Shown: positions 16,822 to 25,526 of the stretch, in pieces | How positions within the stretch are numbered: the stretch's first letter is position 1 | Layout of the letters: each line of letters starts with the position of its first letter | DNA from: Streptomyces sp. NBC_00569 | GTDB taxonomy: Bacteria > Actinomycetota > Actinomycetes > Streptomycetales > Streptomycetaceae | Reading direction: 5' to 3' | Assembly: GCF_036345255.1 (NCBI RefSeq) | Contig: NZ_CP107783.1 | Coordinates: 868,001 to 932,000, forward strand | Length of the DNA: 64,000 nucleotides | The notes under the pieces: model-generated | Seen by the model: only the letters and a program-made list of their open reading frames with translations | The model's database searches: none | Told to the model about the DNA's origin: nothing | Made by a program: the position numbers and the translations under genes

Positions 16822-17616
16822 ATGGTGCCCCGGCCGGAGATCTCCGCCTGGCGCCCGCAGGTCGCGGGTGTCGTGGAGGTGTTCCACGCCCACTTCACCG
16901 AGCACGCGTACCCCATGCACGTCCACGACGCGTGGACGCTGCTGATCGTCGACGACGGCGCGGTCCGCTACCACCTGGACCGCCACGAGCGCGGCACACC
17001 GAACGACACCGTCAGTCTGCTTCCGCCGCGCGTGCCGCACAACGGGTCGCCCGCCACCGCACACGGCTTCCGCAAGCGCGTCCTCTACCTCGACATGACG
17101 CAGCTCGACGAGACGTTCATCGGAGCGGCGGTGGACGGGCCCGACCTCACCGACCCCGTCCTGCGCACCCGCGTCGGCCAGCTCCACAGCGCCCTCGCCC
17201 GTCCCGGCGACGAGTTCGAGGCGCAGAGCCGCCTCGCCCTGATCGGCGAACGGCTGCGCACCCACCTGCGCCCCGGGGTCCCCGACACCGAGCGGCCCGG
17301 CGGCGGTGTCGCCCACGACCTGCGGGACCTCCTGGACGCACGGCTCGTGGACGGTATCTCCCTGGACGAGGCGGCGCGTCTCGTCCACGCCCACCCGACC
17401 CATCTCGTACGCGCCTTCAGCGGCGCCTTCGGCATCCCGCCGCACCAATACGTGATGTCCCGCCGTGTCGACCTGGCGCGCCGCCTTCTCCTCGGCGGGC
17501 AGCCGGCGGGCGAGGTGGCGACCGCCGCCGGGTTCTACGACCAGTCGCACCTCACCCGGCACTTCAAGCGGGTCCTCGGCACCACGCCGGGCCGCTACGC
17601 CCGTACCGCACCCTGA
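16822..17616 (+). CDS. AraC-family transcriptional regulator
   Basis: A 264-residue regulator. Residues about 15-110 are an AraC-type cupin sensor (HFTEHAYPMHVHDAWTLLIV, then SLLPPRVPHNG). Residues about 170-262 hold the two helix-turn-helix motifs: LDEAARLVHAHPTHLVRAF and VATAAGFYDQSHLTRHFKRV, ending with GTTPGRYAR. I chose the ATG at 16822 because sequence further upstream is antisense to DUF2000. The divergent DUF2000 gene and the monooxygenase 119 bp downstream are both candidate targets. Confidence 0.9.
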   Translation: MVPRPEISAWRPQVAGVVEVFHAHFTEHAYPMHVHDAWTLLIVDDGAVRYHLDRHERGTPNDTVSLLPPRVPHNGSPATAHGFRKRVLYLDMTQLDETFIGAAVDGPDLTDPVLRTRVGQLHSALARPGDEFEAQSRLALIGERLRTHLRPGVPDTERPGGGVAHDLRDLLDARLVDGISLDEAARLVHAHPTHLVRAFSGAFGIPPHQYVMSRRVDLARRLLLGGQPAGEVATAAGFYDQSHLTRHFKRVLGTTPGRYARTAP

Positions 17617-17735
17617 GCGCTTCGGGTGCTTTTAGCGGGTGTTGCGCGGGTTCGCGGAACCACTTCCCCCTACCGTCGTTGCACGGATGCCGCCGGGCGC
17701 CGAGGCCGGGCCGCGAGAAGACCCTGGGAGTGTGC

Positions 17736-18947
17736 GTGAAGGTTGTCTGTGTCGGTGGAGGACCCGCCACCCTGTACTTCTCGATCCTGCTGAAACTCCA
17801 GGCCCCTTCGCACGACATCACCGTCCTCGAGCGGAACCCGGCCGGCTCCACCTACGGCTGGGGCGTCACCTACTGGCCGGACATGCTGGAGCGGCTCAGG
17901 CACCACGACCCGCACTCCGCGTCCTCGATCAGCGACGGCTCGCTGCGCTGGCGTGACGGGGTCGCCCATGTCGGGGAGCGCACCACGACCCATGAGGGGG
18001 ACGAGGGCTTCGCCATCGGCCGGCACAAGCTCCTCGACATCCTCGCCCGCCGCGCGGAGTCCCTGGGCGTCGGCATCGAGTACGGCCGCGAGGTCCGCGA
18101 CCGCGAGCAGTTGCCCGAGGCCGACCTGATCGTGGCCGGTGACGGCGCCAACAGCACGATGCGCGACCGCCATTCCGGCCACTTCGGCACGCACACCACG
18201 CTGGGCCGCAACCCCTACCTCTGGCTCGGCACGACCAAGGTGTTCCGCTCCTTCACGTTCGCCTTCGCGCAGACCGCGCACGGCTGGATCTGGTGCTACG
18301 CGTACGGGTACAGCGGCGAGCACAGCACCTGCGTCGTCGAATGCTCCAAGGCGACCTGGCAGGGCCTCGAACTCGACCGTCTGCCCCAGCCGGAGGCCCT
18401 GCGCCGTCTGGAGGGAATCTTCGCGTCGCTCCTCGACGGCCACGCCCTCATCGGCCGCAGCGGCCTCGGCGGTCCCGCCCCCTGGCAGACCTTCCGCACC
18501 CTCACCAACCGGACCTGGTCGCACGGCAATCTGGTGCTGCTCGGCGACGCCGCGCACACCACGCACTACTCCATCGGCGCGGGCACGACGCTCGCGATGC
18601 AGGACGCGATGGTCCTGGCGAGCTCCCTCGCCGAGGCGAAGACGATCCAGCCGGCGCTCAGCCACTACGAGCGCACGCGCAAGAGCGAGCTGCTGTCCGT
18701 CCAGAGCGCGGCCCGGCACAGCGCCCAGTGGTACGAGAACCTCCCCCGCTACATCCAGCTCCCGCCGGCCCACATGTTCGCCCTGCTCGGCCAGCGGCAC
18801 TCCCCACTGCTCCCCCACATCCCGCCGCAGCTCTACTACCGGATCGACCGGGCCGCCGACCAGTTGCAGTCACTGCGCAGACTCAAGCAGTGGCTGGGGC
18901 CGCGTCTCGCCCGCACCCTCCAGCACCGCAACTCCGCGCGCGGGTAA
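17736..18947 (+). CDS. FAD-dependent monooxygenase, VioD/anthraniloyl-CoA-monooxygenase-like
   Basis: A 403-residue class A flavin monooxygenase. The dinucleotide fold opens with VVCVGGGPATLYFSILLK and the ribose-binding Glu in VLERNP; the Y-G-W-G-V-T segment follows. The second FAD motif is LVLLGDAAHTTHYSIGAGTT. Segments LGRNPYLWLGTTKVF, CVVECSKATW and a HALIGRSGLGG stretch parallel the violacein-pathway hydroxylase VioD and the hydroxylase part of anthraniloyl-CoA monooxygenase, suggesting an indole- or aryl-type substrate. The start is the GTG at 17736, 5 bp after GGGAG. No other pathway genes are adjacent, except the AraC regulator. Confidence 0.85.
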   Translation: MKVVCVGGGPATLYFSILLKLQAPSHDITVLERNPAGSTYGWGVTYWPDMLERLRHHDPHSASSISDGSLRWRDGVAHVGERTTTHEGDEGFAIGRHKLLDILARRAESLGVGIEYGREVRDREQLPEADLIVAGDGANSTMRDRHSGHFGTHTTLGRNPYLWLGTTKVFRSFTFAFAQTAHGWIWCYAYGYSGEHSTCVVECSKATWQGLELDRLPQPEALRRLEGIFASLLDGHALIGRSGLGGPAPWQTFRTLTNRTWSHGNLVLLGDAAHTTHYSIGAGTTLAMQDAMVLASSLAEAKTIQPALSHYERTRKSELLSVQSAARHSAQWYENLPRYIQLPPAHMFALLGQRHSPLLPHIPPQLYYRIDRAADQLQSLRRLKQWLGPRLARTLQHRNSARG

Positions 18948-18954
18948 GGCACTT

Positions 18955-18996
18955 CGAGTCAGAGAGTCAGAGGCTCAAAGACTCAGAGACTCAGAG
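18955..18996. repeat. Short imperfect tandem repeats of an AGAGTCAG-type unit
   Basis: About five partial copies of GAGTCAGA/GACTCAGAG in 42 bp, lying between the monooxygenase stop and the convergent phosphatase stop and running into the last codons of the latter. Opposite-sense copies could pair into a weak stem. Confidence 0.55.
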
Positions 18997-20217
18997 CCGG
19001 ATGATCACGACTGCCGTGTCGTCGGAGTTGCCACCGCGCGGGAGCAGTTCGGCGAGCACCGTGTCGGCGAGGCGTTCCGCGTCCGCCGACGCATGGCGGG
19101 TCAGACAGGCGGCGAGGCGGGCCAGGCCCGTGTCGATGTCCTCACGGCGGCGCTCGACCAGGCCGTCGGTGTAGAGGACGAGCGTGGCCCCGTCCTCGAA
19201 GGCGGTCTCGGCCTCCGGTCTGGGGACGTGTTCGGGGCGGGCCCCGAGCGGCGGGTCGGTCGCCCGGTCCAGGAACTCCACGGTGCCGTCGGGGTGCAGC
19301 AACACGGGCGGAGGGTGGCCCGCGCTGCTGTAGGCGAGGGTGTGGCGGTCGCAGTCGACGACCACCAGCGCGGCGGTGGTGGACTCGGCACCCTCGACCG
19401 AGCGGGCGTAGAGCCCGAGGGCGTCGAGCGCGGCCGCGGGGCCGGCGGCCACGAGCACGGCGGCGCTCAGAGCGCTGCGGAGCTGGCCCATGACGCCGGC
19501 CGCGCGCAGGCCGTGGCCGACCACGTCTCCCACGGCCACCGCGAGCCGGTTGCCCGGCAGTTCGGCCACGTCGTACCAGTCGCCGCACACGTTCAGGGCG
19601 CCCACGGCCGGCCGGTAGCGCACGGCCGCCCTGCCACCGCCGACACGTTCCGGCACCGGCAGCATCGCGGCCTGGAGACTCAGCGCCACCTCGCGTTCGC
19701 GGGCGTGGGCCTGGCGCAGCCGCTCGTTGACGTCCTGGAGTTCCCTGGCGCGCGTGTACAGCTCCGCCTCCAGCACCTTGGCCCGGTCACCGCCACGGCC
19801 GCCCTTGGCGCGGATCAGCTGCGTGACCTCCTCCACCCGGTGCAGCAGCAGCACGACGCTGCCGTCGGCGCCGAAGACGGGGGCGTTGATAGGGCTCCAG
19901 TAGCGCTCCTGCCACTGACCGGGCCGGTCGGGGTACTCGACGTCGTACCGCTGGAGCGCCATGGTGTCGCGTTCCCCGGTGGCCACCACCCTGCGCAGCG
20001 ACACCTCCAGGTTGCGCATGCCCGTCGCACCCGAGTCGTTGGGGTTGTCGGGGAATACGTCGAAGAGGTACCGGCCGACGAGCTGTTCACGGGTGCGCCC
20101 CGACATCTGGCAGAACGCCTCGTTGGCGTCCGCGTACACGAGGTCGGGTCTGAGCAGGGCGACCGAGCTGGGCAGCGCCTGGAACACCTGCTCGTAGTCG
20201 ATTCCGGACTCCCTCAC
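18991..20217 (-). CDS. PAS domain-containing PP2C-type (SpoIIE) protein phosphatase
   Basis: A 408-residue signalling phosphatase. Residues about 10-125 are a PAS sensor (VFQALPSSVALLRPDLVYAD and a PAC-like GQWQERYWSPINAPVF). Residues about 130-185 form a coiled-coil linker, and residues 190-405 the SpoIIE catalytic domain with metal-binding Asp in GDWYDVAEL and GDVVGHGLRAAG, YSSAGHPPPVLL and NSDDTAVVII. This family dephosphorylates anti-anti-sigma factors in sigma-B-like partner switching. No anti-sigma genes are adjacent. The GTG at 20217 follows AAGGAGG 11 bp upstream; longer upstream extension is Arg-rich and unlikely. Confidence 0.88.
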   Translation of the reverse strand: MRESGIDYEQVFQALPSSVALLRPDLVYADANEAFCQMSGRTREQLVGRYLFDVFPDNPNDSGATGMRNLEVSLRRVVATGERDTMALQRYDVEYPDRPGQWQERYWSPINAPVFGADGSVVLLLHRVEEVTQLIRAKGGRGGDRAKVLEAELYTRARELQDVNERLRQAHAREREVALSLQAAMLPVPERVGGGRAAVRYRPAVGALNVCGDWYDVAELPGNRLAVAVGDVVGHGLRAAGVMGQLRSALSAAVLVAAGPAAALDALGLYARSVEGAESTTAALVVVDCDRHTLAYSSAGHPPPVLLHPDGTVEFLDRATDPPLGARPEHVPRPEAETAFEDGATLVLYTDGLVERRREDIDTGLARLAACLTRHASADAERLADTVLAELLPRGGNSDDTAVVIIRL

Positions 20218-20369
20218 GACGCGTCCCGCCTCCTTGCGTGTGCCGCGCGTGCGGCGAACGGTGCCGGGCACCCCGCGTTCGAACGACCACAGGGTGTCCC
20301 AGCGGCAGGGGCCGGAGCTCCGATTACGTCATCGGCGGCGTGTCCTGTGGCCGTTCCGCCCGGCCGCCG

Positions 20370-20828
20370 TCAGTGGTGCCAGGCGTGGCCGTCCGTGTTG
20401 TGGATGAAGCGCTGCAGCACCTTGAGGGTGGTGAGATACTCCTCTTCCGAGACGCCCGCGTGCCGCTCGACCCGCAACTCCCTCTGGAGCAGAGCGACTT
20501 CGTCGAAGAAGTCCTTGCCCGCCGCCGTGAGCGAGAGCCGCCCCCCGGCGTCCTCGGTGATCCAGCCGTGGGCGATCGTCGCGTCGATCTCCTCCGCCAG
20601 GACGACATCGCCCGTGCCGAGGTAGCCGCTGAGGATGTCGGACACCTCGGCCCGGGTCTTGATGCGCTCGGCCCGTGCGACCTGCGCGAGGACCCACCAC
20701 TGCGGCTGGGTGGTGCCCTTCTCCGCGAGGGCGCCCCGGGTGCGGGTGACGACAGCCTTGTAGGCGGCCCAGGCCCAGTAGCCGATGGGCTGCTCGATCA
20801 GTTCTGCGTCGCTGTGCGAGTACTCCAT
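20370..20828 (-). CDS. MarR-family transcriptional regulator
   Basis: A 152-residue winged-helix protein. Landmarks are GALAEKGTTQPQWWVLAQVA (helix leading into the wing domain), the helical AEVSDILSGYLGTGDVVLAE, and the wing GWITEDAGGRLSLTAAGKDF. It is longer than classic MarR cores only at the C-terminus. Ligand unknown. It is divergent from the P-loop protein at 20976; the 147-bp gap holds a CCTCAAGT half site (see 20884-20900). The ATG at 20828 is preferred over one 27 bp upstream. Confidence 0.85.
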   Translation of the reverse strand: MEYSHSDAELIEQPIGYWAWAAYKAVVTRTRGALAEKGTTQPQWWVLAQVARAERIKTRAEVSDILSGYLGTGDVVLAEEIDATIAHGWITEDAGGRLSLTAAGKDFFDEVALLQRELRVERHAGVSEEEYLTTLKVLQRFIHNTDGHAWHH

Positions 20829-20883
20829 GGCTGGTTCGCTCCGTCCGGTGCGCACGATTCTTCGGTGTGTCCGAGCCTAGAAA

Positions 20884-20900
20884 CTGAACCGCACTTGAGG
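20884..20900. promoter_or_regulatory. Degenerate SoxR-like/MerR box upstream of the MarR gene
   Basis: On the minus strand CCTCAAGT is followed by a diverged second half, GCGGTTCAG. The first half equals the half site of the streptomycete SoxR box (CCTCAAGT-TA-ACTTGAGG); the second matches poorly. It lies 56-72 bp upstream of the MarR start. Confidence 0.25.
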
Positions 20901-20975
20901 TCCAGGGCTCGCGGCGGAGAGGATCGCGGCGATTTCGGATCGCGCGGGGCGGCCGTGCCCTGTCACCCTGCTGTC

Positions 20976-21533
20976 ATGAGTGATGCCGAAGTGCTGCTCC
21001 TCGGCGGACGGGCCGGTGTCGGCAAGACGACCGTGGGCTGGGAGGTGTCGGCCCTCCTGCGCGCCGTGGAGGTGTCGCACGCCGTGATCGAGGGCGACTT
21101 CATGGGGCAGGTGCACCCGGCGCCGGAGGGTGACCCGCACCGGGCCGGGATCACCGAGGACAATCTGACGGCCGTGTGGGGCAACTTCGCCCGGCGCGGC
21201 CATCGGCGCCTCATCTACACGAACACGGTGAGTGTGCTGCCCGAGGCGGCGGCCATGTTCGAGCGCGCGATGGGACCGGGCGTCCGGATGGTACGGGTCC
21301 TGCTCACCGCGTCCGACGCCACCGCGGGCGAGCGGCTGACCGCCCGGGAGCTCGGCTCGGAGCTGGAGACGGAGCTGCGGGGCAGCATGCGCAAGGCACG
21401 CCTCCTGGACGAGCGGGCCCCCGCGGACACCGTGCGAGTGGCGACCGACGGGCGGACGGTCGCCGACATCGCCCGCGAGGTGGTGGCCGCGACCGGCTGG
21501 GCCGAGAAGCCGCCCGTCCCCGGGTGGACCTAG
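20976..21533 (+). CDS. P-loop ATP-binding (kinase-like) protein
   Basis: A 185-residue small nucleotide-binding protein. The Walker A motif is GGRAGVGKTTVGWEVS near residue 10; VIEGDFMGQVHP near residue 35 resembles the substrate Asp region of gluconate/adenylylsulfate-type kinases, and an R-L-T-A-R-E-L lid segment follows. The phosphoryl acceptor is unknown. Similar small kinases are common near regulators in actinomycetes. It ends 4 bp into the convergent ABC ATPase gene. Confidence 0.8.
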   Translation: MSDAEVLLLGGRAGVGKTTVGWEVSALLRAVEVSHAVIEGDFMGQVHPAPEGDPHRAGITEDNLTAVWGNFARRGHRRLIYTNTVSVLPEAAAMFERAMGPGVRMVRVLLTASDATAGERLTARELGSELETELRGSMRKARLLDERAPADTVRVATDGRTVADIAREVVAATGWAEKPPVPGWT

Positions 21534-22360
21534 CTTCGGTCTCCCGCGACCGGGGGGACCTGGCTCACGGTTGCCGAGCCGGCCAGCCAGCGGCCCCCGT
21601 GGCGCGACACCTCGATGGGGCGGCCGAAGCAGGCCGTCATCCGGGCGGACGTGAGCACCTCGTCGGCCCGGCCTCCCGCCAGAACGCGGCCGTCGCGCAG
21701 GAGCAGCGCGTGGCCGATCGCCGGCGACAGCTCCTCCAGGTGGTGGGTGACGGTGATGGTGGACAGCCCCCGTCGCCCCTCGGCGAGTTGACGCATCGTG
21801 TCGATGAGGTCCTCGCGCGAGGGCAGGTCGAGCGCGTTGAAGGGCTCGTCGAGCAGGAGCAGGGACGGGTCCGCCATGAGCGCGCGGGCGATGAGGATGC
21901 GGGCCCGCTGGCCGCCGGAGCAGACGCCGTACGGCCGGTCGGCGAGGTCCTTGATGTCGAGCTCGGCCAGGAGCGTGTGCGCGCGCTCGCGTACGTCGGC
22001 GTCGTACTTCCGCCACAGCGGCTGCACGGTGCCGGTGTGCCCGGTCAGGACGACGGTGTGCCCGGTCAGGTCCAGCGGCACGCGCTGCGCGCTCGACACC
22101 AGGCCGATGTGCGCGCGCAGTTCGCGTACGTCGACGTTGCCGAGGCGGTGGCCGAGGACCTCGACGGTGCCGGTGGTGGGGTGCATCAGCGCGCCGATGA
22201 GGCGTAGCACGCTGGTCTTACCGGCGCCGTTGGCGCCGAGCAGGGCCCAGTGTTCGCCGGAGCGCACCGTCCAGTTGATGTCGTCGAGGATGACCTGGCC
22301 CGTCGTGAACCTGCGCACGCAGGCCCCGTCGAGGGCGGCGACGATCCGTCCGTTGCTCAC
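21530..22360 (-). CDS. ABC transporter ATP-binding protein (orphan, YlmA/ModF-like)
   Basis: A 276-residue ATPase with Walker A LLGANGAGKTSVLRLIGAL, a signature CSGGQRARILIARAL (C in place of the usual L), Walker B LLLLDEPFNALD and the switch His in TITVTHHLEEL. No permease or binding protein is adjacent. The insertion LTGHTVVLTGHTGTVQPLWR and overall layout recall the YlmA/ModF group of stand-alone ATPases. The GTG at 22360 has GGAGG 6 bp upstream, which decides the start. Ends overlap the convergent kinase-like gene by 4 bp. Confidence 0.87.
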   Translation of the reverse strand: MSNGRIVAALDGACVRRFTTGQVILDDINWTVRSGEHWALLGANGAGKTSVLRLIGALMHPTTGTVEVLGHRLGNVDVRELRAHIGLVSSAQRVPLDLTGHTVVLTGHTGTVQPLWRKYDADVRERAHTLLAELDIKDLADRPYGVCSGGQRARILIARALMADPSLLLLDEPFNALDLPSREDLIDTMRQLAEGRRGLSTITVTHHLEELSPAIGHALLLRDGRVLAGGRADEVLTSARMTACFGRPIEVSRHGGRWLAGSATVSQVPPVAGDRS

Positions 22361-22448
22361 TGACGCCTCCTGTCGAATGGACCGGCACAGGTTAGCTGCA
22401 CATGGCATTCAAACGTGGAGACGTCCAGTTCGTGGACCCGCGCGGTCG

Positions 22449-22625
22449 CTACGGGCGCTTGACGGCGGCGAATGGCGCTTCCGGGTCCCCCTCCGCGGAC
22501 AGGTGCGGCAGGATGCGGTCGAGCCAGCGCGGGGTCCACCACGCGGACCGGTCGAGGAGCGTCATCACCGCGGGCACCAGCAGCAGCCGCACGACGGTGG
22601 CGTCGATGAGCACGCTCGCACCGGC
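22449..22625 (-). pseudogene. C-terminal remnant of an MMPL-family transporter gene
   Basis: About 58 codons matching the last transmembrane helix and tail of MmpL-type RND transporters: VLIDATVVRLLLVPAVMTLL then WWTPRWLDRILPH. No earlier part of the gene remains; upstream on this strand the frame enters the promoter of the threonine-dehydratase-like gene. The fragment is therefore a deletion remnant. MMPL proteins move lipids or drugs across the envelope. Confidence 0.7.
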
Positions 22626-22727
22626 ATGCCGATGCGAACCGACCGGCATTGAATCGAACGGGTGACGGCCGGGGCGCCGGCCCCTTCTCGTAGGGTCGTC
22701 ACCACCCGCTCATCCGAGGAGAAGCTC

Positions 22728-23702
22728 GTGACCATTGCCTTCGACGACGTACGGGCCGCGGCCGACCGCATCGCGGGGCACACACGCCCGCTCGTGGTGG
22801 CCCCCTTGGGCGGCCGGGCGTTCGATGGTGCGTTCGGTGAGGCCGAAGGGTGGCTCGCGCTGGAGTTCATGCAGCACACCGGCTCGTTCAAGGCGCGTGG
22901 CGCCTTCAACTTCGTGAGCAGCCACATCGAGGCGGGCCTGATGCCGGACGCGGGCGTCGTCATCGCTTCCGGGGGCAACGCCGGGCTCGCCTGCGCCTGG
23001 GCCACGGCCCGGCACTCGGTCCGGGCCACCGTCTTCGTCCCCGAGACGGCTCCCGCGGTGAAGGTCGACAGGCTCCGGCGGCTGGGTGCCACGGTGCGGC
23101 AGGTCGGCTCGGAGTACGCGGAGGCGCTGGCGGCCTCGCAGAAGTACGCGGCCGAGAGCGGCGCCCTGGAGTCCCACGCGTACGACCACCCGTTGATCGC
23201 GGCCGGCGCCGGGACGGTCATGGAGGAGCTCGTTCAGGCGCTGCCCGGAGTCGACACCGTCCTCGTCTCGGTGGGCGGCGGCGGACTCTTCACGGGCATC
23301 GCCGCGTCGGCGCGTGAGCACGGCGTGCGTGTCGTGGCCGTGGAACCGGAGCGCTGCTGCGCCCTGCGCTCCGCGCTGGAGGCGGGCGCTGTGGTCAACG
23401 TCCCGGTCGACTCCGTCGCGGCCGACTCCCTGGGCGCACGCCGCACCTCCGAGATGGCGCTCGACTGGGCGGGCAAGGACCACGTACGGTCCGTTCTCGT
23501 GACCGACCGGGCGATCGTGTCCGCACGGCAGGCCCTGTGGGACGACCGCCGGCTCGCAGTCGAGCACGCGGCGGCCACGGCGCTCGCGGCGGTGACCTCA
23601 GGCGTCTATACGCCCGCACCCGGCGAGCGGGTCGCCGTGATCCTGTGCGGCGCGAACACGGACCCCGGCGACCTCACGCGGGGCACACGCCTCCCGGGCT
23701 GA
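22728..23702 (+). CDS. Threonine/serine dehydratase-like PLP enzyme
   Basis: A 324-residue fold-type-II PLP protein. The PLP-lysine motif is HTGSFKARGAFNF, the substrate-binding loop reads SGGNAGLACAW (canonical SSGNHAQ), and the phosphate-binding glycine loop is SVGGGGLFTG. These mark a threonine ammonia-lyase or serine/threonine dehydratase, but the altered loop leaves the amino-acid substrate open. There is no C-terminal ACT domain, so no isoleucine feedback control is expected. The GTG at 22728 follows GAGGAGAAG. It stands alone. Confidence 0.87.
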   Translation: MTIAFDDVRAAADRIAGHTRPLVVAPLGGRAFDGAFGEAEGWLALEFMQHTGSFKARGAFNFVSSHIEAGLMPDAGVVIASGGNAGLACAWATARHSVRATVFVPETAPAVKVDRLRRLGATVRQVGSEYAEALAASQKYAAESGALESHAYDHPLIAAGAGTVMEELVQALPGVDTVLVSVGGGGLFTGIAASAREHGVRVVAVEPERCCALRSALEAGAVVNVPVDSVAADSLGARRTSEMALDWAGKDHVRSVLVTDRAIVSARQALWDDRRLAVEHAAATALAAVTSGVYTPAPGERVAVILCGANTDPGDLTRGTRLPG

Positions 23703-23849
23703 CACATCCCCGCAGCACGCACCCCGCGGGCGTTCCGGGGCGAACCCGGGCGATCGAACTTACGATGGGGTTCTCCGGCCGCTCCCGCGCGCACGTCCGC
23801 GGGGACCGGCGCCGGGGCGAGACGCCGATGAGTTCGGGGTGGAAGACGC

Positions 23850-25526
23850 ATGGCACAGGCCGCAGGCCCAGCGCGCACCGTCATCCTGACCGTGGACGAC
23901 GACCCGGGGGTGTCCCGCGCCGTCGCCCGTGACCTGCGGCGACGCTTCGGCGAGTCGTACCGCGTCGTCCGCGCGGAGTCCGGGGCGTCCGCCCTGGACG
24001 CGCTGCGCGAGCTCAAGCTGCGCGGCGACCTGGTCGCGGTGATCCTGGCCGACTACCGGATGCCCGAGATGAACGGCATCGAGTTCCTCGAGCAGGCCAT
24101 CGACATCTATCCGGGCGCGCGCCGGATCCTGCTGACCGCGTACGCCGACACGAGCGCCGCCATCGACGCGATCAACGTCGTCGACCTCGACCATTACCTC
24201 CTCAAGCCGTGGGACCCGCCGGAGGAGAAGCTCTATCCCGTCGTGGAGGACCTGCTGGAGACCTGGCGGGCCACCGACCGCAAGCCCGTGGCGACGACGA
24301 AGGTCGTCGGGCACCGCTGGTCGGCGCGGTCGTCGGACGTACGGGAGTTCCTCGCCCGCAACCAGGTTCCGTACCGGTGGTACTCGTCCGAGGACCCGGA
24401 GGCCCGCTGTCTGCTGGCCGCCGCCGGGCAGGACGGCTCGCGGCTCCCGCTCGTGATCACCCCGGACGGCACCGCGCTCGTCGAACCCGAGGACGCCGAG
24501 CTGGCCGCGCGGGTGGGCCTGGCGACGACGCCGACGGCCGACTTCTACGACCTGGTCGTCGTCGGCGGCGGCCCCGCGGGGCTCGGCGCCGCCGTCTACG
24601 GGGCATCCGAGGGACTGCGGACCGTGCTCGTGGAACGCTCGGCGACCGGCGGACAGGCGGGCCAGAGCTCACGGATCGAGAACTACCTCGGCTTCCCGGA
24701 CGGCGTGTCCGGGTCCCAGCTCACCGAACGCGCCCGGCGCCAGGCCGCGCGGTTCGGCGCCGAGATCCTCACCGCGCGTGAGGTGACGGGCCTGGAGGTG
24801 AACGGAGCCGCGCGCACCGTGCTGTTCTCCGACGGCACCGCCGTCTCCGCGCACAGCGTGATCCTCGCGACCGGAGTGTCGTACCGGCAGCTCGACGCCC
24901 CAGGCCTCGCGGGACTCACGGGGTGCGGGGTGTTCTACGGTTCCGCGCTGACCGAGGCGAGCGCCTGCCAGGGGCACAACGTGTACATCGTCGGCGGCGC
25001 GAATTCGGCGGGACAGGCCGCCCTGTACCTGGCCAGGGGCGCCAAGTCCGTGACCCTCCTCGTGCGGGGCCCGTCGCTCTCCGCCTCGATGTCGCACTAT
25101 CTCGTCCAGCAGATCGAGGACGCGCCCAACGTCTCCGTACGCACCGGAACCGTCCTCGACGCCGCGCACGGATCCGAGCATCTGGAGCAGCTGACCCTGC
25201 GCGACGTGGCGAGCGGGCACACCGAACTCGTGGATGCGCACTGGCTGTTCGTGTTCATCGGGGCCGCGCCGCTGACCGGCTGGCTGGAGGGGACGGTGCT
25301 GCGGGACGGGCGGGGGTTCATCATGGCCGGTCCCGACCTCACCCCGGACGGACGGCCGCCCGCGGACTGGGACCTCGACCGGCCGCCGTACCACCTGGAG
25401 ACCAATGTGCCCGGTGTGTTCGTGGCCGGGGACGCCCGCTCCGAGTCCGCCAAGCGCGTCGCGTCCGCCGTCGGAGAGGGAGCCATGGCCGTCATGCTCG
25501 TACACCGGTATCTGGAGCAGTCGTGA
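23850..25526 (+). CDS. Response regulator fused to a thioredoxin-reductase-like flavoprotein lacking CxxC
   Basis: A 558-residue three-part protein. Residues about 8-135 are a receiver domain: TVDDDPGVSRAV, phospho-acceptor Asp in LADYRMPEMNG, and the conserved Lys in YLLKPWD. Residues about 150-225 look like a thioredoxin/glutaredoxin-type insert without a CxxC (HRWSARSSDVREFLARNQVP). Residues 230-555 match thioredoxin reductase: VVVGGGPAGLGAAVYGASEG, GGQAGQSSRIENYLGFPDG, and C-terminal VFVAGDAR. At the usual redox CATC position it reads YGSALTEAS, so disulfide reduction is unlikely; NAD(P)H or redox sensing is more plausible. The start has no strong ribosome site. It is coupled to the kinase gene by a 4-bp overlap. 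Confidence 0.9.
   Translation: MAQAAGPARTVILTVDDDPGVSRAVARDLRRRFGESYRVVRAESGASALDALRELKLRGDLVAVILADYRMPEMNGIEFLEQAIDIYPGARRILLTAYADTSAAIDAINVVDLDHYLLKPWDPPEEKLYPVVEDLLETWRATDRKPVATTKVVGHRWSARSSDVREFLARNQVPYRWYSSEDPEARCLLAAAGQDGSRLPLVITPDGTALVEPEDAELAARVGLATTPTADFYDLVVVGGGPAGLGAAVYGASEGLRTVLVERSATGGQAGQSSRIENYLGFPDGVSGSQLTERARRQAARFGAEILTAREVTGLEVNGAARTVLFSDGTAVSAHSVILATGVSYRQLDAPGLAGLTGCGVFYGSALTEASACQGHNVYIVGGANSAGQAALYLARGAKSVTLLVRGPSLSASMSHYLVQQIEDAPNVSVRTGTVLDAAHGSEHLEQLTLRDVASGHTELVDAHWLFVFIGAAPLTGWLEGTVLRDGRGFIMAGPDLTPDGRPPADWDLDRPPYHLETNVPGVFVAGDARSESAKRVASAVGEGAMAVMLVHRYLEQS

Noticed and set aside
17620..17735. ECF-type promoter (GGAAC-like -35) before the monooxygenase
   Set aside because: No -10 element at the right spacing.
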